From: JANSYL01 sp963921255
Lineage (GTDB): Bacteria; Pseudomonadota; Alphaproteobacteria; Rhodobacterales; Rhodobacteraceae
Assembly (NCBI GenBank): GCA_963921255.3
Contig: CAWUEW020000003.1
Location: 372,001-436,000 of the forward strand
Reading direction: 5' to 3'
Length of the DNA: 64,000 bases
Shown: positions 44,059-52,353 of the stretch, piece after piece
Numbering within the stretch: the first letter of the stretch is position 1
Layout of the letters: every line of letters starts with the position of its first letter
Program-made: the position numbers and the translations under genes
The notes under the pieces: generated by a model
The model's input: only the letters and a program-made list of their open reading frames with translations
What the model was told of the DNA's origin: nothing
Databases searched by the model: none

Positions 44059-45555
44059 ATGAACGCTCCGGCCAAAAGGGGTTCAACGGTGGGATATCTG
44101 AGGGGAGGTGCTGCACTGATCGCCATCTTGGTGGCGCAATCGGCTGTGGCCCAAGACGACCTGCGGGTCGATATTCAGCAATACGACAACGGCGGGATCT
44201 ACGAAGGCACGTTCCGCAACGGGGTGCAACACGGCACGGGCACCTACCGATTGCCGAACGGGTACGAATACACCGGCGAATGGGTGGATGGCGAAATCCG
44301 GGGTCAGGGCCGGGCCGTGTTTCCCGACGGCTCTATCTACGAGGGGGCGTTTCTGGCCGGACGTCCCGAAGGCCAGGGCCTGATCACCTTTGCCGATGGC
44401 TCAACCTATGAAGGGGCCTGGGCAGAAGGGCGGATCCACGGTGTCGGACTTGCCGTCTATTCCAATGGCGTGACCTATCAAGGTGAATTCCAGAACGCCC
44501 TGCACCATGGTCAGGGTGTCATGACGGGCCCCAATGGGTACCGTTATGAAGGGGCCTGGGCCAGCGGCCTCAAGAACGGCCGCGGCACCATCACCTACCC
44601 CGACGGCGCGACCTACACAGGCGACTTTGTCAACGGCCAGCGCGAGGGTCAGGGCCGGTTGGAGATGTCCGACGGCGTGATTTACGAGGGTGCGTGGTCC
44701 GACGGCCAGATCAACGGCGAAGGTGTTCTGTCGCAGCCCAACGGCGACGTCTATGACGGGACCCTGGTCAATGGACAGCGTCAAGGCCAGGGCACGGTTC
44801 GCTATGCGAACGGCGACATCTATCAGGGCGCGTTCAATGACGACCGGCGCGAAGGCCAGGGCACGTTCACGGGCGCGGATGGCTATGTCTATGTCGGCGA
44901 ATGGCGGGCCGGACGCATCGCCGGACAGGGCGAGGTCACCTATCCGGACGGATCGGTCTATGTCGGCCTCTTCGCGGACGATCTTGCGAACGGCCAGGGC
45001 ACCATCACCTACCCGGACGGATCCTCTTATCGCGGCCAATGGGTTGCCGGTGTGATCGAGGGGGCAGGGGTCGCGACCTATGCCAACGGGCTGGTCTACG
45101 AAGGGGCCTTTGAGAATGCACGGCAACATGGCCAGGGTGTCATGAGCCACCCGGACGGCTATCGCTATGAAGGCACCTGGGAGGATGGCCTGCGGCATGG
45201 TCAGGGCATCGCCACTTACGCCGACGGAACGGTCTATGACGGAACCTTCGTTGCCGGCCAGCGCGAGGGGCAAGGGCGGCTGAACATGCCGGATGGTTTC
45301 TCTTATGTCGGCGAATGGGCCGATGGCGAGATCAACGGCTTCGGCATTGCCACCTATTCCAACGGCGACGTCTATGAGGGACGGTTTGTGAATGGCCGCC
45401 GGCAGGGCGAAGGCACGATGCGGTATTCCAGCGGTGAAGTCGTGCGCGGGGACTGGGAGGCAGGCGTCCTCACCTCGGGTGGGCTGACCGACGCTCCCGA
45501 ACCGGCCGCCGATCCGGACACGTCAGAAACCATCGGTGGCGCAAGCGACGGTTGA
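44059..45555 (+). CDS. Secreted MORN-repeat protein
   Basis: 498 residues. A signal peptide (LRGGAALIAILVAQSAVAQ, cleavage near residue 32) is followed by about 19 consecutive 23-residue MORN units such as YEGAWSDGQINGEGV, and a short Pro/Asp-rich C-terminus. Units 5-9 resemble units 14-18 more than their neighbours, which points to duplication of a block. MORN repeats form an extended beta-ribbon that binds lipids or proteins. An envelope or extracellular role is inferred. It is divergent from nadE and convergent with an unknown secreted protein. Confidence 0.88.
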   Translation: MNAPAKRGSTVGYLRGGAALIAILVAQSAVAQDDLRVDIQQYDNGGIYEGTFRNGVQHGTGTYRLPNGYEYTGEWVDGEIRGQGRAVFPDGSIYEGAFLAGRPEGQGLITFADGSTYEGAWAEGRIHGVGLAVYSNGVTYQGEFQNALHHGQGVMTGPNGYRYEGAWASGLKNGRGTITYPDGATYTGDFVNGQREGQGRLEMSDGVIYEGAWSDGQINGEGVLSQPNGDVYDGTLVNGQRQGQGTVRYANGDIYQGAFNDDRREGQGTFTGADGYVYVGEWRAGRIAGQGEVTYPDGSVYVGLFADDLANGQGTITYPDGSSYRGQWVAGVIEGAGVATYANGLVYEGAFENARQHGQGVMSHPDGYRYEGTWEDGLRHGQGIATYADGTVYDGTFVAGQREGQGRLNMPDGFSYVGEWADGEINGFGIATYSNGDVYEGRFVNGRRQGEGTMRYSSGEVVRGDWEAGVLTSGGLTDAPEPAADPDTSETIGGASDG

Positions 45556-45573
45556 TGAGTCGCGCCGCGGTGT

Positions 45574-45597
45574 GGCGGGCGTCACGTTTCGCCCGCC
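45574..45597. terminator. Hairpin between convergent genes
   Basis: 8-bp arms GGCGGGCG (45574-45581) and CGCCCGCC (45590-45597) with an 8-base loop. There is no strong T-run, so it is a weak terminator for the MORN gene. It ends directly at the stop codon of the opposing gene. Confidence 0.5.
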
Positions 45598-46224
45598 TTA
45601 TCCGCCTTCGCGACGCGTGTCGCGAACAAGTCCGAACGTGTAGGCGTCGAGCGGGCTGTACAGCAGATAATTCCCATCCGGGTACTCAACCACCAGGCTT
45701 TCGCCGACTCGGATTGTTGCGTTGAACGGCACGGCCAAAAACAGGCTGTCTTCCGTTTCCCGGTCATGGCGAAAGAATATCCGGCCCATGAACTCACGAG
45801 GATCCGGGGACAAATGGTTGAAGGTGAGCTCCCGCTCCGCTCCGTTGACTGGAACGAAGCTCGCGACACCCAACTCGTGCCCTCCACCCGGCAGCACATC
45901 GGCGATAAAGAGCGTTTCCGTTTCGTCGCCCACAAGGACATTGCCCGCGGCGACCCCCTCAATTGACTCGTACAAGAGGCGTCGCGGCCCTTCGACGAAA
46001 TCCGGACCGTACCCGCCGTACACGCGCAACACCAGCGATCGATTTCCCTCCACCCGCTCCTGCGTTAGGTCGGCGGCCAAACCCTTGAAATCGAGACATG
46101 AGACACGCTCGGCTCCGGTCGGCAACGGCAAATCGGTGCAGGACTGCGCCCCGGCTGACGCTGCGGGCAGAAGGCCCAATAAGGCGACAGTGATTGCAAT
46201 GGCGTGGCGTGGTTTCAGTTGCAT
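45598..46224 (-). CDS. Hypothetical secreted protein
   Basis: 208 residues. A signal peptide (HAIAITVALLGLLPAASAGA, then QSCTDLPLP) precedes a beta-rich domain with segments such as RSLVLRVYGGYGPDFVEGP, VLVGDETETLFIADVLPGG and RIFFRHDRETEDSLFLAVP. Two cysteines near the N-terminus (SC, SCLDF) could form a disulfide. I recognise no family. It follows a second unknown secreted protein by 18 bp on the same strand, so the two are likely co-transcribed. Confidence 0.7.
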   Translation of the reverse strand: MQLKPRHAIAITVALLGLLPAASAGAQSCTDLPLPTGAERVSCLDFKGLAADLTQERVEGNRSLVLRVYGGYGPDFVEGPRRLLYESIEGVAAGNVLVGDETETLFIADVLPGGGHELGVASFVPVNGAERELTFNHLSPDPREFMGRIFFRHDRETEDSLFLAVPFNATIRVGESLVVEYPDGNYLLYSPLDAYTFGLVRDTRREGG

Positions 46225-46242
46225 GTCTTGCGTCCCATACTT

Positions 46243-46965
46243 TTAGCCTGGCGCGATCCAGTCCACGTCTGCGGGAGGCGCAAACAAGGTCGCGGGTTGG
46301 ACCGCGTGCCGCGCATTCGTGAGAGTATACCCAAAGCGCCATTCGATCAGGTCATCCTGACCTTCAAGGTCGTGAACCCCGTGCAGGTCCGCGCTGAGCG
46401 GAACGCCATCACGACTGTAGCAAACCACGCCGGCCAGCCAAAGATCGTCGTCGGTTCCGTCTGTGAATGCACTGTCGCGACCCAGGAGATCGAAACAACG
46501 CGCTTGTTCGCCGCCCGAGACGTGGGTTTGCGACGCGACGACCCGGACATCCAAGGCCGCCAGAACTTCGTCTGACAAAAGCCACGGCGCCCGCCAATCC
46601 GGCAGGACAATGCCCACGTCGTCATCTTGCCCAAACGCGTAAAGGTTGCCTTCTTGGCGCACGTGAAGCCAGCCATCTCCCCCGTCGGCCGGCACAAACC
46701 GAAGCCCTACATCGGACCCGTGAAGTGTGCCGCGACCTCCGTCCCACCACACCACATCTCCTACCCAACTGCCCGCTGCAGCAGCGGGGAGGACATCGGC
46801 GGCCCGGGGGTGCGATGCGTCGGGCGAGCGGTTGGCGATCTCGTCCGCGCGAACCGGGCCGTTGAAACTGTGCAGCGAGAGCGCGGCCGCAACGAGCATT
46901 TGGACCGCAACAAACAGATGAAAAAAAGGTGCCTCTTTGTCGGCTGTTCGGCGGAGTGCTGACAT
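46243..46965 (-). CDS. Hypothetical secreted or membrane-anchored protein
   Basis: 240 residues from the ATG at 46965; the frame is open to 47127 but the extension is not protein-like. A hydrophobic segment (FFHLFVAVQMLVAAALSLHS) is followed by a domain containing GSWVGDVVWWDGGRGTLHGSD, VGIVLPDWRAPWLLSDEV and DDDLWLAGVVCYSRDG. I recognise no family. It lies 18 bp upstream of the other secreted protein gene, and both are downstream-convergent to the MORN gene. Confidence 0.6.
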   Translation of the reverse strand: MSALRRTADKEAPFFHLFVAVQMLVAAALSLHSFNGPVRADEIANRSPDASHPRAADVLPAAAAGSWVGDVVWWDGGRGTLHGSDVGLRFVPADGGDGWLHVRQEGNLYAFGQDDDVGIVLPDWRAPWLLSDEVLAALDVRVVASQTHVSGGEQARCFDLLGRDSAFTDGTDDDLWLAGVVCYSRDGVPLSADLHGVHDLEGQDDLIEWRFGYTLTNARHAVQPATLFAPPADVDWIAPG

Positions 46966-47124
46966 CCCGGATCCCGTTGCTGTGCAACCGCTCGGCGGCA
47001 CCAGCATAAGCGACTTGGCGCACACCCCGCAAATGCGCGTCGGGATCGGATCTGGATGGTGGGGCACCGCCCAATGCAAGCGGTGATGCGTTGGTGATGC
47101 AAACGGACGCTTTTTCGGGTCCTG

Positions 47125-47158
47125 CAAAACACGCCGCCAGAGGTGTCTGGCGGCGTGT
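47125..47158 (-). terminator. Intrinsic terminator of sat-cysC
   Basis: A perfect 12-bp stem (arms 47129-47140 and 47147-47158, loop of six) followed on the minus strand by GTTTTG. It starts 4 bp after the sat-cysC stop codon. The region 46966-47124 holds nothing I can name. Confidence 0.85.
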
Positions 47159-47161
47159 CGG

Positions 47162-49240
47162 TCAGGCGTCCATCAGGCCCATGCTCTCCAGCTTCAGCAG
47201 AACTTGCTGTGCGCAGTAATCGACGTCCATGCCCTCGGTGTCGACCACGAGTTCGGCTGCCGTCGGAGCTTCGTACGGATCGGAGATGCCGGTGAACTCC
47301 TTGATCTTGCCCTCGCGGGCCAGCTTGTAGAGGCCCTTGCGATCGCGGCGCTCGCATTCCTCAAGGCTGGTTGCGACGTGAACTTCGACGAAGGCGCCGA
47401 AGGATTCGATCATCTCACGCACAGCCCGCCGTGTGGCCGTGTAAGGCGCGATCGGGGCACAGATGGCGATGCCGCCGTTCTTGGTGATCTCCGACGCGAC
47501 ATAGCCGATCCGACGAATGTTGATGTCGCGGTGTTCCTTGGAAAAGCCCAGTTCCGAAGACAGATGCTTGCGCACCACATCGCCATCCAGAAGCGTCGTG
47601 GGGCGGCCGCCCTGTTCCATGAGCTTGACCATAAGCGCGTTGGCGATGGTCGACTTGCCCGAACCGGACAGGCCGGTGAAGAAGACGGTAAAGCCCTGCT
47701 GGCTGCGCGGCGGGGAGGTGCGACGCAGTTCCCGTACGACCTCAGGGAAGGAGAACCACTCGGGGATCTCCAGACCTTCGCGCAGGCGGCGGCGCAACTC
47801 GGTGCCCGAGATGTTCAGGATCGTGACGTTCTCGCGATCTTCGATTTCATCGTTGGGTTCGTACTGGGCGCGTTCCTGCACGTAGACCATGTGTTTGAAA
47901 TCGACCATCTCGATGCCGATTTCGTCCTGGTGTTCGCGGAACAACTCCTGCGCGTCATAGGGGCCGTAGAAATCCTCACCCGCCGAGTTTTTGCCCGGCC
48001 CGGCGTGATCGCGGCCAACGATCATGTGGGTGCTGCCGTGGTTGCGGCGGATGATGCCGTGCCAGACGGCTTCGCGTGGGCCCGCCATGCGCATGGCCAG
48101 GTTCAGCAGGCTCATCGTGGTGGTGGCGGCCGGGTATTTGTCCAGAACCGCTTCGTAGCACCGCACGCGGGTGAAATGGTCGACGTCGCCGGGTCTGGTG
48201 AGGCCGACAACCGGGTGGATCAGAAGATTGGCCTGCGCTTCCTTTGCTGCGCGGAAGGTCAGTTCCTGGTGCGCGCGGTGCAGCGGGTTGCGGGTTTGGA
48301 ACGCCACGACACGCCGCCAGCCAAGCTTGCGGAAGTAGGCGCGCAGTTCGTTCGGCGTGTCGCGACGGGCGCGGAAATCATAGTGGGTGGGGGGCTGAAT
48401 GCCGGTGATGGCACCGCCGAGATACACCGGGCCTGCCACGTGGTGCAGGTAGTTCACGGCCGGATGGGCAATATCGTCGGCGCCGAAAACCATTTCGGCC
48501 TCGCGCGATTTGTTGGGGGTGTATTTGTCTTCCACCGAGAGGATCGCCAGGATCACGCCTTCGGCGTCGCGCAGGGCAATGTCTTGGCCCGGTTCAATCT
48601 TGCCTGCGAAATCCTCGCTGACGTCCAGCGTGATGGGCATGGGCCACAGCGTCCCGTCGGTGGTGCGCATGGTTTCGACGACGCTGGTGTAATCTGCCTC
48701 GGTCATGAAGCCCTTGAGCGGGTTAAACCCGCCGTTCATCAGCAGCTCCAGATCGCAGACCTGGCGCGGGGTCAGGTCCCAGGACACCAGATCGGCGGCT
48801 TCGTGCTTCAGCTCTTGGGCACTGTCGTAGGAGACATAGAGTTCTTGGATGAGGGACAGGTTGGATTGCATGGAGGACACCCTGCTTTTGGGGGGGAGGA
48901 GGCCGCTCGCCGTGCCCGTCAACTCTGCGTGGAGTGCATCGTATTCGGCCAGTTTGCGGGCGAGGAAGTCTTCCGCAAGGCGTGCCTTGGTGGCGGCACC
49001 CTGCGGGGTGAGAGAATAGGAAAACCGCTGTCGGCGGTCGGGCCCGTCGCGGTCGCTGATGGAAATCAAGCCGCCCTCGGTTGCAGCGCGCAGTTCGGCG
49101 TTCAGCTTACCAAGGCTGATGCCCAACGCGTCTGCGGTCGCGCGCTGTGCGGCCTCTGGCGCGAGGTCCAGTTGCCGCAACAGGCGAAACAGCAGATCGC
49201 TGTCAGGGGAGGGGGCAGAAGTGTTCATGCGTGAACGCAT
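47162..49240 (-). CDS. sat-cysC: Sulfate adenylyltransferase / APS kinase with N-terminal winged-helix domain
   Basis: 692 residues in one frame. Residues 1-110 match the EPS-associated MarR-type regulators (ADALGISLGKLNAELRAATEGGLI, YSLTPQGAATKARLAEDFLARKLAEYDAL). From residue 124 follows a normal bifunctional enzyme: ATP sulfurylase with QTRNPLHRAHQELT and GRDHAGPGKNS, then APS kinase with the P-loop FTGLSGSGKSTIAN near residue 525. It makes APS and then PAPS for sulfation or sulfate assimilation. Usual Sat-CysC proteins begin at a Met equal to residue 124 (start at 48871), which here lacks a good ribosome site, so the fusion is probably real, though internal initiation may also occur. GTTCA palindromes lie at its start. 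Confidence 0.88.
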   Translation of the reverse strand: MRSRMNTSAPSPDSDLLFRLLRQLDLAPEAAQRATADALGISLGKLNAELRAATEGGLISISDRDGPDRRQRFSYSLTPQGAATKARLAEDFLARKLAEYDALHAELTGTASGLLPPKSRVSSMQSNLSLIQELYVSYDSAQELKHEAADLVSWDLTPRQVCDLELLMNGGFNPLKGFMTEADYTSVVETMRTTDGTLWPMPITLDVSEDFAGKIEPGQDIALRDAEGVILAILSVEDKYTPNKSREAEMVFGADDIAHPAVNYLHHVAGPVYLGGAITGIQPPTHYDFRARRDTPNELRAYFRKLGWRRVVAFQTRNPLHRAHQELTFRAAKEAQANLLIHPVVGLTRPGDVDHFTRVRCYEAVLDKYPAATTTMSLLNLAMRMAGPREAVWHGIIRRNHGSTHMIVGRDHAGPGKNSAGEDFYGPYDAQELFREHQDEIGIEMVDFKHMVYVQERAQYEPNDEIEDRENVTILNISGTELRRRLREGLEIPEWFSFPEVVRELRRTSPPRSQQGFTVFFTGLSGSGKSTIANALMVKLMEQGGRPTTLLDGDVVRKHLSSELGFSKEHRDINIRRIGYVASEITKNGGIAICAPIAPYTATRRAVREMIESFGAFVEVHVATSLEECERRDRKGLYKLAREGKIKEFTGISDPYEAPTAAELVVDTEGMDVDYCAQQVLLKLESMGLMDA
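49223..49236. promoter_or_regulatory. Putative operator 1 (GTTCA-N4-TGAAC) of sat-cysC
   Basis: Inverted arms GTTCA (49223-49227) and TGAAC (49232-49236) around TGCG. The site overlaps the first codons of sat-cysC, including the alternative ATG at 49228, so a bound protein would block expression. Its arms are identical to those at 49272-49285. Confidence 0.6.
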
Positions 49241-49271
49241 GCCACAACCCCGACGCGAAAGATAGAGGTTT

Positions 49272-49285
49272 GTTCACGGATGAAC
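49272..49285. promoter_or_regulatory. Putative operator 2 (GTTCA-N4-TGAAC) of sat-cysC
   Basis: Inverted arms GTTCA (49272-49276) and TGAAC (49281-49285) around CGGA. The centre is 49 bp from that of operator 1. Two equal sites upstream of a gene for a winged-helix protein are typical of autoregulation. No other gene lies between 49241 and 49372. Confidence 0.6.
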
Positions 49286-49372
49286 AGATTGTTGCCAATT
49301 TGAGACCGGCACGGCCGAACGCAGCCGGGCCCGTAGGCTCGACTCAGTAGTTAATGAAGTCTTTCCAGAGGG

Positions 49373-50338
49373 TTACTCGGCGGCGACCGCTTCGTCGCTT
49401 TCCAGCTCTGCAATGTATTTCTCGGCGTCCAGGGCGGCCATACACCCCATCCCTGCGCTTGTCACAGCCTGCCGATAGACGTGGTCGGTCAGGTCCCCGG
49501 CCGCGAACACGCCCGGGATCGAGGTGCGCGTGGTCCCGGCTTCGACCTTCACGTAACCGCCATTGTGCATCTCGAGTTGATCTTTGACCAACTCGGTCGC
49601 CGGCGCGTGTCCGATCGCGACGAAGAAGCCCTTGCACGGCACTTCGGTAATGGCCCCGGTTTCGACGTGCTTGGCCCGGACACCTTCGACGCCGCGCGGT
49701 TCGTCCGCACCAATCACTTCGTCGATGGTGTGGTTCCACAACACTTCGATCTTGGGGTTTTTGAACAGGCGGTCCTGCATGATCTTTTCGGCGCGCAGGC
49801 TGTCCCGACGGTGGATCAGCGTCACCTTCGACGCAAAGTTCGTCAGGAACAGCGCCTCTTCCACCGCCGTGTTGCCACCGCCGACCACAACGATCTCCTG
49901 GCCGCGATAGAAGAACCCGTCACAGGTGGCACAGGCCGAGACGCCGAAGCCTTTGAAATGTTCTTCCGACGGCAAGCCAAGCCATTTTGCCTGCGCGCCG
50001 GTCGCCAGGATCACGGCGTCCGCCGTATAGGTCGTTCCACTGTCACCCTTGGCCACAAACGGGCGTTGGCCGAGGTCGAGCGACATGATGTGATCCGCGA
50101 TGATCTCGGTCCCCATTTCCTTGGCATGCGCTTCCATCCGAACCATCAGGTCGGGGCCCATCACGCTGGCGTCGCCGGGCCAGTTTTCGACATCCGTCGT
50201 GATCGTCAACTGACCGCCGGGTTGAATGCCTTGCACCAGGATGGGTTCCAACATCGCGCGGCTGGCATACACGCCGGCGGTGTATCCGGCGGGGCCTGAA
50301 CCAATGATCAAAACGCGGGTGTGGCGAGTGTCGGACAT
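49373..50338 (-). CDS. trxB: Thioredoxin reductase
   Basis: 321 residues from MSDTRHTRVLIIG at 50338; a longer frame is open but lacks similarity. FAD-binding GSGPAGYTAGVYASRA is near residue 13, the redox-active CATCDG near 140, and the NADPH-binding VVGGGNTAVEEALFL near 158. It reduces thioredoxin using NADPH. It is divergent from an Lrp-type regulator, a recurring Rhodobacterales arrangement that suggests control by that regulator. Confidence 0.96.
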   Translation of the reverse strand: MSDTRHTRVLIIGSGPAGYTAGVYASRAMLEPILVQGIQPGGQLTITTDVENWPGDASVMGPDLMVRMEAHAKEMGTEIIADHIMSLDLGQRPFVAKGDSGTTYTADAVILATGAQAKWLGLPSEEHFKGFGVSACATCDGFFYRGQEIVVVGGGNTAVEEALFLTNFASKVTLIHRRDSLRAEKIMQDRLFKNPKIEVLWNHTIDEVIGADEPRGVEGVRAKHVETGAITEVPCKGFFVAIGHAPATELVKDQLEMHNGGYVKVEAGTTRTSIPGVFAAGDLTDHVYRQAVTSAGMGCMAALDAEKYIAELESDEAVAAE

Positions 50339-50585
50339 GAATCGGAGCCTCTGAGCAGCACGAAGGGGGCAACGGGCGTCGAACGCCGTCCAGACGATAT
50401 AAAGCGGTGGACGCGCCGATAAAAGACCGGGCCTGCAAAGACCCACAGCTTATCGCGCTGCCGTCCGGGCGGGCCTTGCATTATCTTTCAAACTCTTCCA
50501 TATGTTGCGCGGCGGCGAAATAAAATTGCGCAAATGGCCTTGGGTGTGGTCAATTCGCAAAATCCGCACGAGGGAGCCAGACCAT

Positions 50586-51086
50586 ATGCCAAGCACAAAG
50601 CTTGACCCGATCGACCGAAACATTCTGGCCGAGCTGCAGGAAGACGGTCGGATGACCAATGTCGAACTTGCAAAACGGGTCGGGATATCCGCGCCGCCGT
50701 GCCTGCGCCGCGTCCGGACGTTGGAGGAGTCTGGCTATATCCGGGGATACCACGCCGATATCGACCCGCGCATGTTGGGTTTTGAGGTGCAGGTCTTCGC
50801 GATGGTCGGTCTGCACAGCCAGGCCGAGGCTGATCTGGTGGCCTTCGAAGACCGCTGCCGCGACTGGCCGCTGGTTCGTGAGTGCCACATGCTGAACGGT
50901 GAGATCGATTTCATCCTCAAGTGCGTCGCGCCCGATTTGTCGAGCTTCCAGAGCTTCCTGACGGGAGAACTCACCTCGGCCCCCAACGTGGCGAGCGTTC
51001 GGACGTCGCTTGTGATCCGCGCCGCGAAGGACACGCCGGGCGTGCCCTTTGACGTTATGGAAGACCGGCTGAGCCAATCGGCCTGA
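50586..51086 (+). CDS. Lrp/AsnC family transcriptional regulator
   Basis: 166 residues from MPSTKLDPIDRNILAELQEDG at 50586 (GGGAGCC upstream). The N-terminal helix-turn-helix (MTNVELAKRVGISAPPCLRRVRTLEESGYIRGY, split here as two helices) is followed by the RAM effector domain with ECHMLNGEIDFILKCVA. Such proteins sense amino acids. The 247-bp region to trxB contains TTGCGCAA-type palindromic sequence near 50527-50535 that could be its operator. Which amino acid it senses is unknown. Confidence 0.92.
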   Translation: MPSTKLDPIDRNILAELQEDGRMTNVELAKRVGISAPPCLRRVRTLEESGYIRGYHADIDPRMLGFEVQVFAMVGLHSQAEADLVAFEDRCRDWPLVRECHMLNGEIDFILKCVAPDLSSFQSFLTGELTSAPNVASVRTSLVIRAAKDTPGVPFDVMEDRLSQSA

Positions 51087-51110
51087 CCCACGCCTATCCC
51101 CACGGGGCAC

Positions 51111-51138
51111 AAACAAAAAGGCGGCCGTTCTGGCCGCC
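51111..51138. terminator. Bidirectional hairpin terminator
   Basis: GGCGGCC (51120-51126) pairs with GGCCGCC (51132-51138). On the minus strand it is followed by TTTTTGTTT, so it ends the small basic-protein transcript; on the plus strand it follows the Lrp gene with a weaker tail. Confidence 0.8.
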
Positions 51139-51169
51139 CTTCGCAAGCATTCGCAGAGGTGGAGCGGCC

Positions 51170-51301
51170 TTATTCGGCCGCCTTCAGCATAGTCGGCTTT
51201 GCCAACCGCCGCTTCGCCCGCTTTGCGCGCGCCCACGGCATTTCGATCTGCTCTTTCTTGGACTCTGCCAAGACCGTTTTCATCCAGCGACGTGTTTTCA
51301 T
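51170..51301 (-). CDS. Conserved small basic protein (43 residues)
   Basis: From the ATG at 51301 the frame reads MKTRRWMKTVLAESKKEQIE and then MPWARAKRAKRRLAKPTM, very rich in Arg and Lys. Short proteins with the pattern MKTRxWMKTV ... MPWxR occur widely in Rhodobacterales as far as I recall, with no assigned function. It is followed by a strong terminator, supporting a real transcript. The frame is open further upstream, but the extension is not conserved-looking. Nucleic-acid or ribosome binding is a guess from charge only. Confidence 0.65.
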   Translation of the reverse strand: MKTRRWMKTVLAESKKEQIEMPWARAKRAKRRLAKPTMLKAAE

Positions 51302-51582
51302 CTGCCCGTTTTCCCAGTTGTTTTTCTTGACCAAGCGCCCTTTGCGCCTTGACCTCAAACTGCACGTGCTTTCCGGCACGGATACGGCGAAAGGTTTGAA
51401 AACGGGTAAATTTGTAAGGCAAAAAAACGGCGCGTGTCGGGGGCGCATTGCCCTGTAATTCAAGGGCCAGTGGCGGTGGCGCCGGGAAATTTGGGCAGGT
51501 TTTCGGCACAGTGCGACCCAGTCCTGTCGCATTTCACAGTCGGCACAGCACGAGTGCGGCAGCATCGCCACGTTGCGCGTCA

Positions 51583-52353
51583 CTACAGACGAATCGCCGA
51601 GATCAGGCGCCCGTAATCGGCCTCGTTGCGGTGGACCGAGCGCCGGTACGAGTAGAACTGCCCGGGGTCCGCATAGGTGCAGTGGCGTGTCCAGGTGGCC
51701 GCGCCGACGCCGGCCGACCGCAGCCGCATCAAGCCGTAGGCCGGTAGATCGAAAAGGTACTTTCCGCCTGTTCCGTTGATAAAGAACCGCGCATTGCTTC
51801 GGTCTTCATCGAAGAAGCGCTCGAAGAACTCTTCGCCAACCTCGTAGTTGGGCTGGCTGATGGACGGACCGATGACTGCCGAGATGCGCGCGCGGCGCGC
51901 ACCCAACGCCTCCATGGCATCGACGGTTGCTTCCAGAACTCCGTCGAGCGCGCCGCGCCAGCCGGCATGCGCCGCCCCGATCACCTGTGCGTCTGGATCG
52001 GAAAACAAAACGGGCTGGCAATCTGCGGTAAGGATTCCTAACGCCACGCCTGTTGTGCGCGTCACCAATGCATCTGCACGCGGCTTGTCGCTGAGCGGGG
52101 CGTCGACAACGGCAACATCCGCCGAGTGCACTTGATGCACCGTCACCAGATTTGGCAAATCGACGGCCATAGCTTTGGCCACACGCTGGCGGTTGGTCTC
52201 GACGCTGGCCGCCTGATCGGACGATCCAACCCCGCAATTCAAACCTTCGAAGATTCCGGAAGATGCACGGCCTTTTCGCGTGAAGAACCCGTGCGTGACA
52301 CCGGTCAAACCGGCCGATGTGATGGGGTCCAGAGGGGCGCTTCGAACGCTCAT
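51583..52353 (-). CDS. pgeF: Peptidoglycan editing factor PgeF (YfiH, multicopper-oxidase-like fold)
   Basis: 256 residues. HQVHSADVAVVDAP near residue 73, ILTADCQPVLF near 108 and IGAAHAGWRGALDGV near 126 carry the His/Cys/His metal site of the DUF152/YfiH family. It removes wrongly incorporated L-Ser from peptidoglycan precursors in E. coli and was earlier called polyphenol oxidase. It overlaps the midA stop by 4 bases at its start and is the last gene of lgt-midA-pgeF. Confidence 0.92.
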   Translation of the reverse strand: MSVRSAPLDPITSAGLTGVTHGFFTRKGRASSGIFEGLNCGVGSSDQAASVETNRQRVAKAMAVDLPNLVTVHQVHSADVAVVDAPLSDKPRADALVTRTTGVALGILTADCQPVLFSDPDAQVIGAAHAGWRGALDGVLEATVDAMEALGARRARISAVIGPSISQPNYEVGEEFFERFFDEDRSNARFFINGTGGKYLFDLPAYGLMRLRSAGVGAATWTRHCTYADPGQFYSYRRSVHRNEADYGRLISAIRL

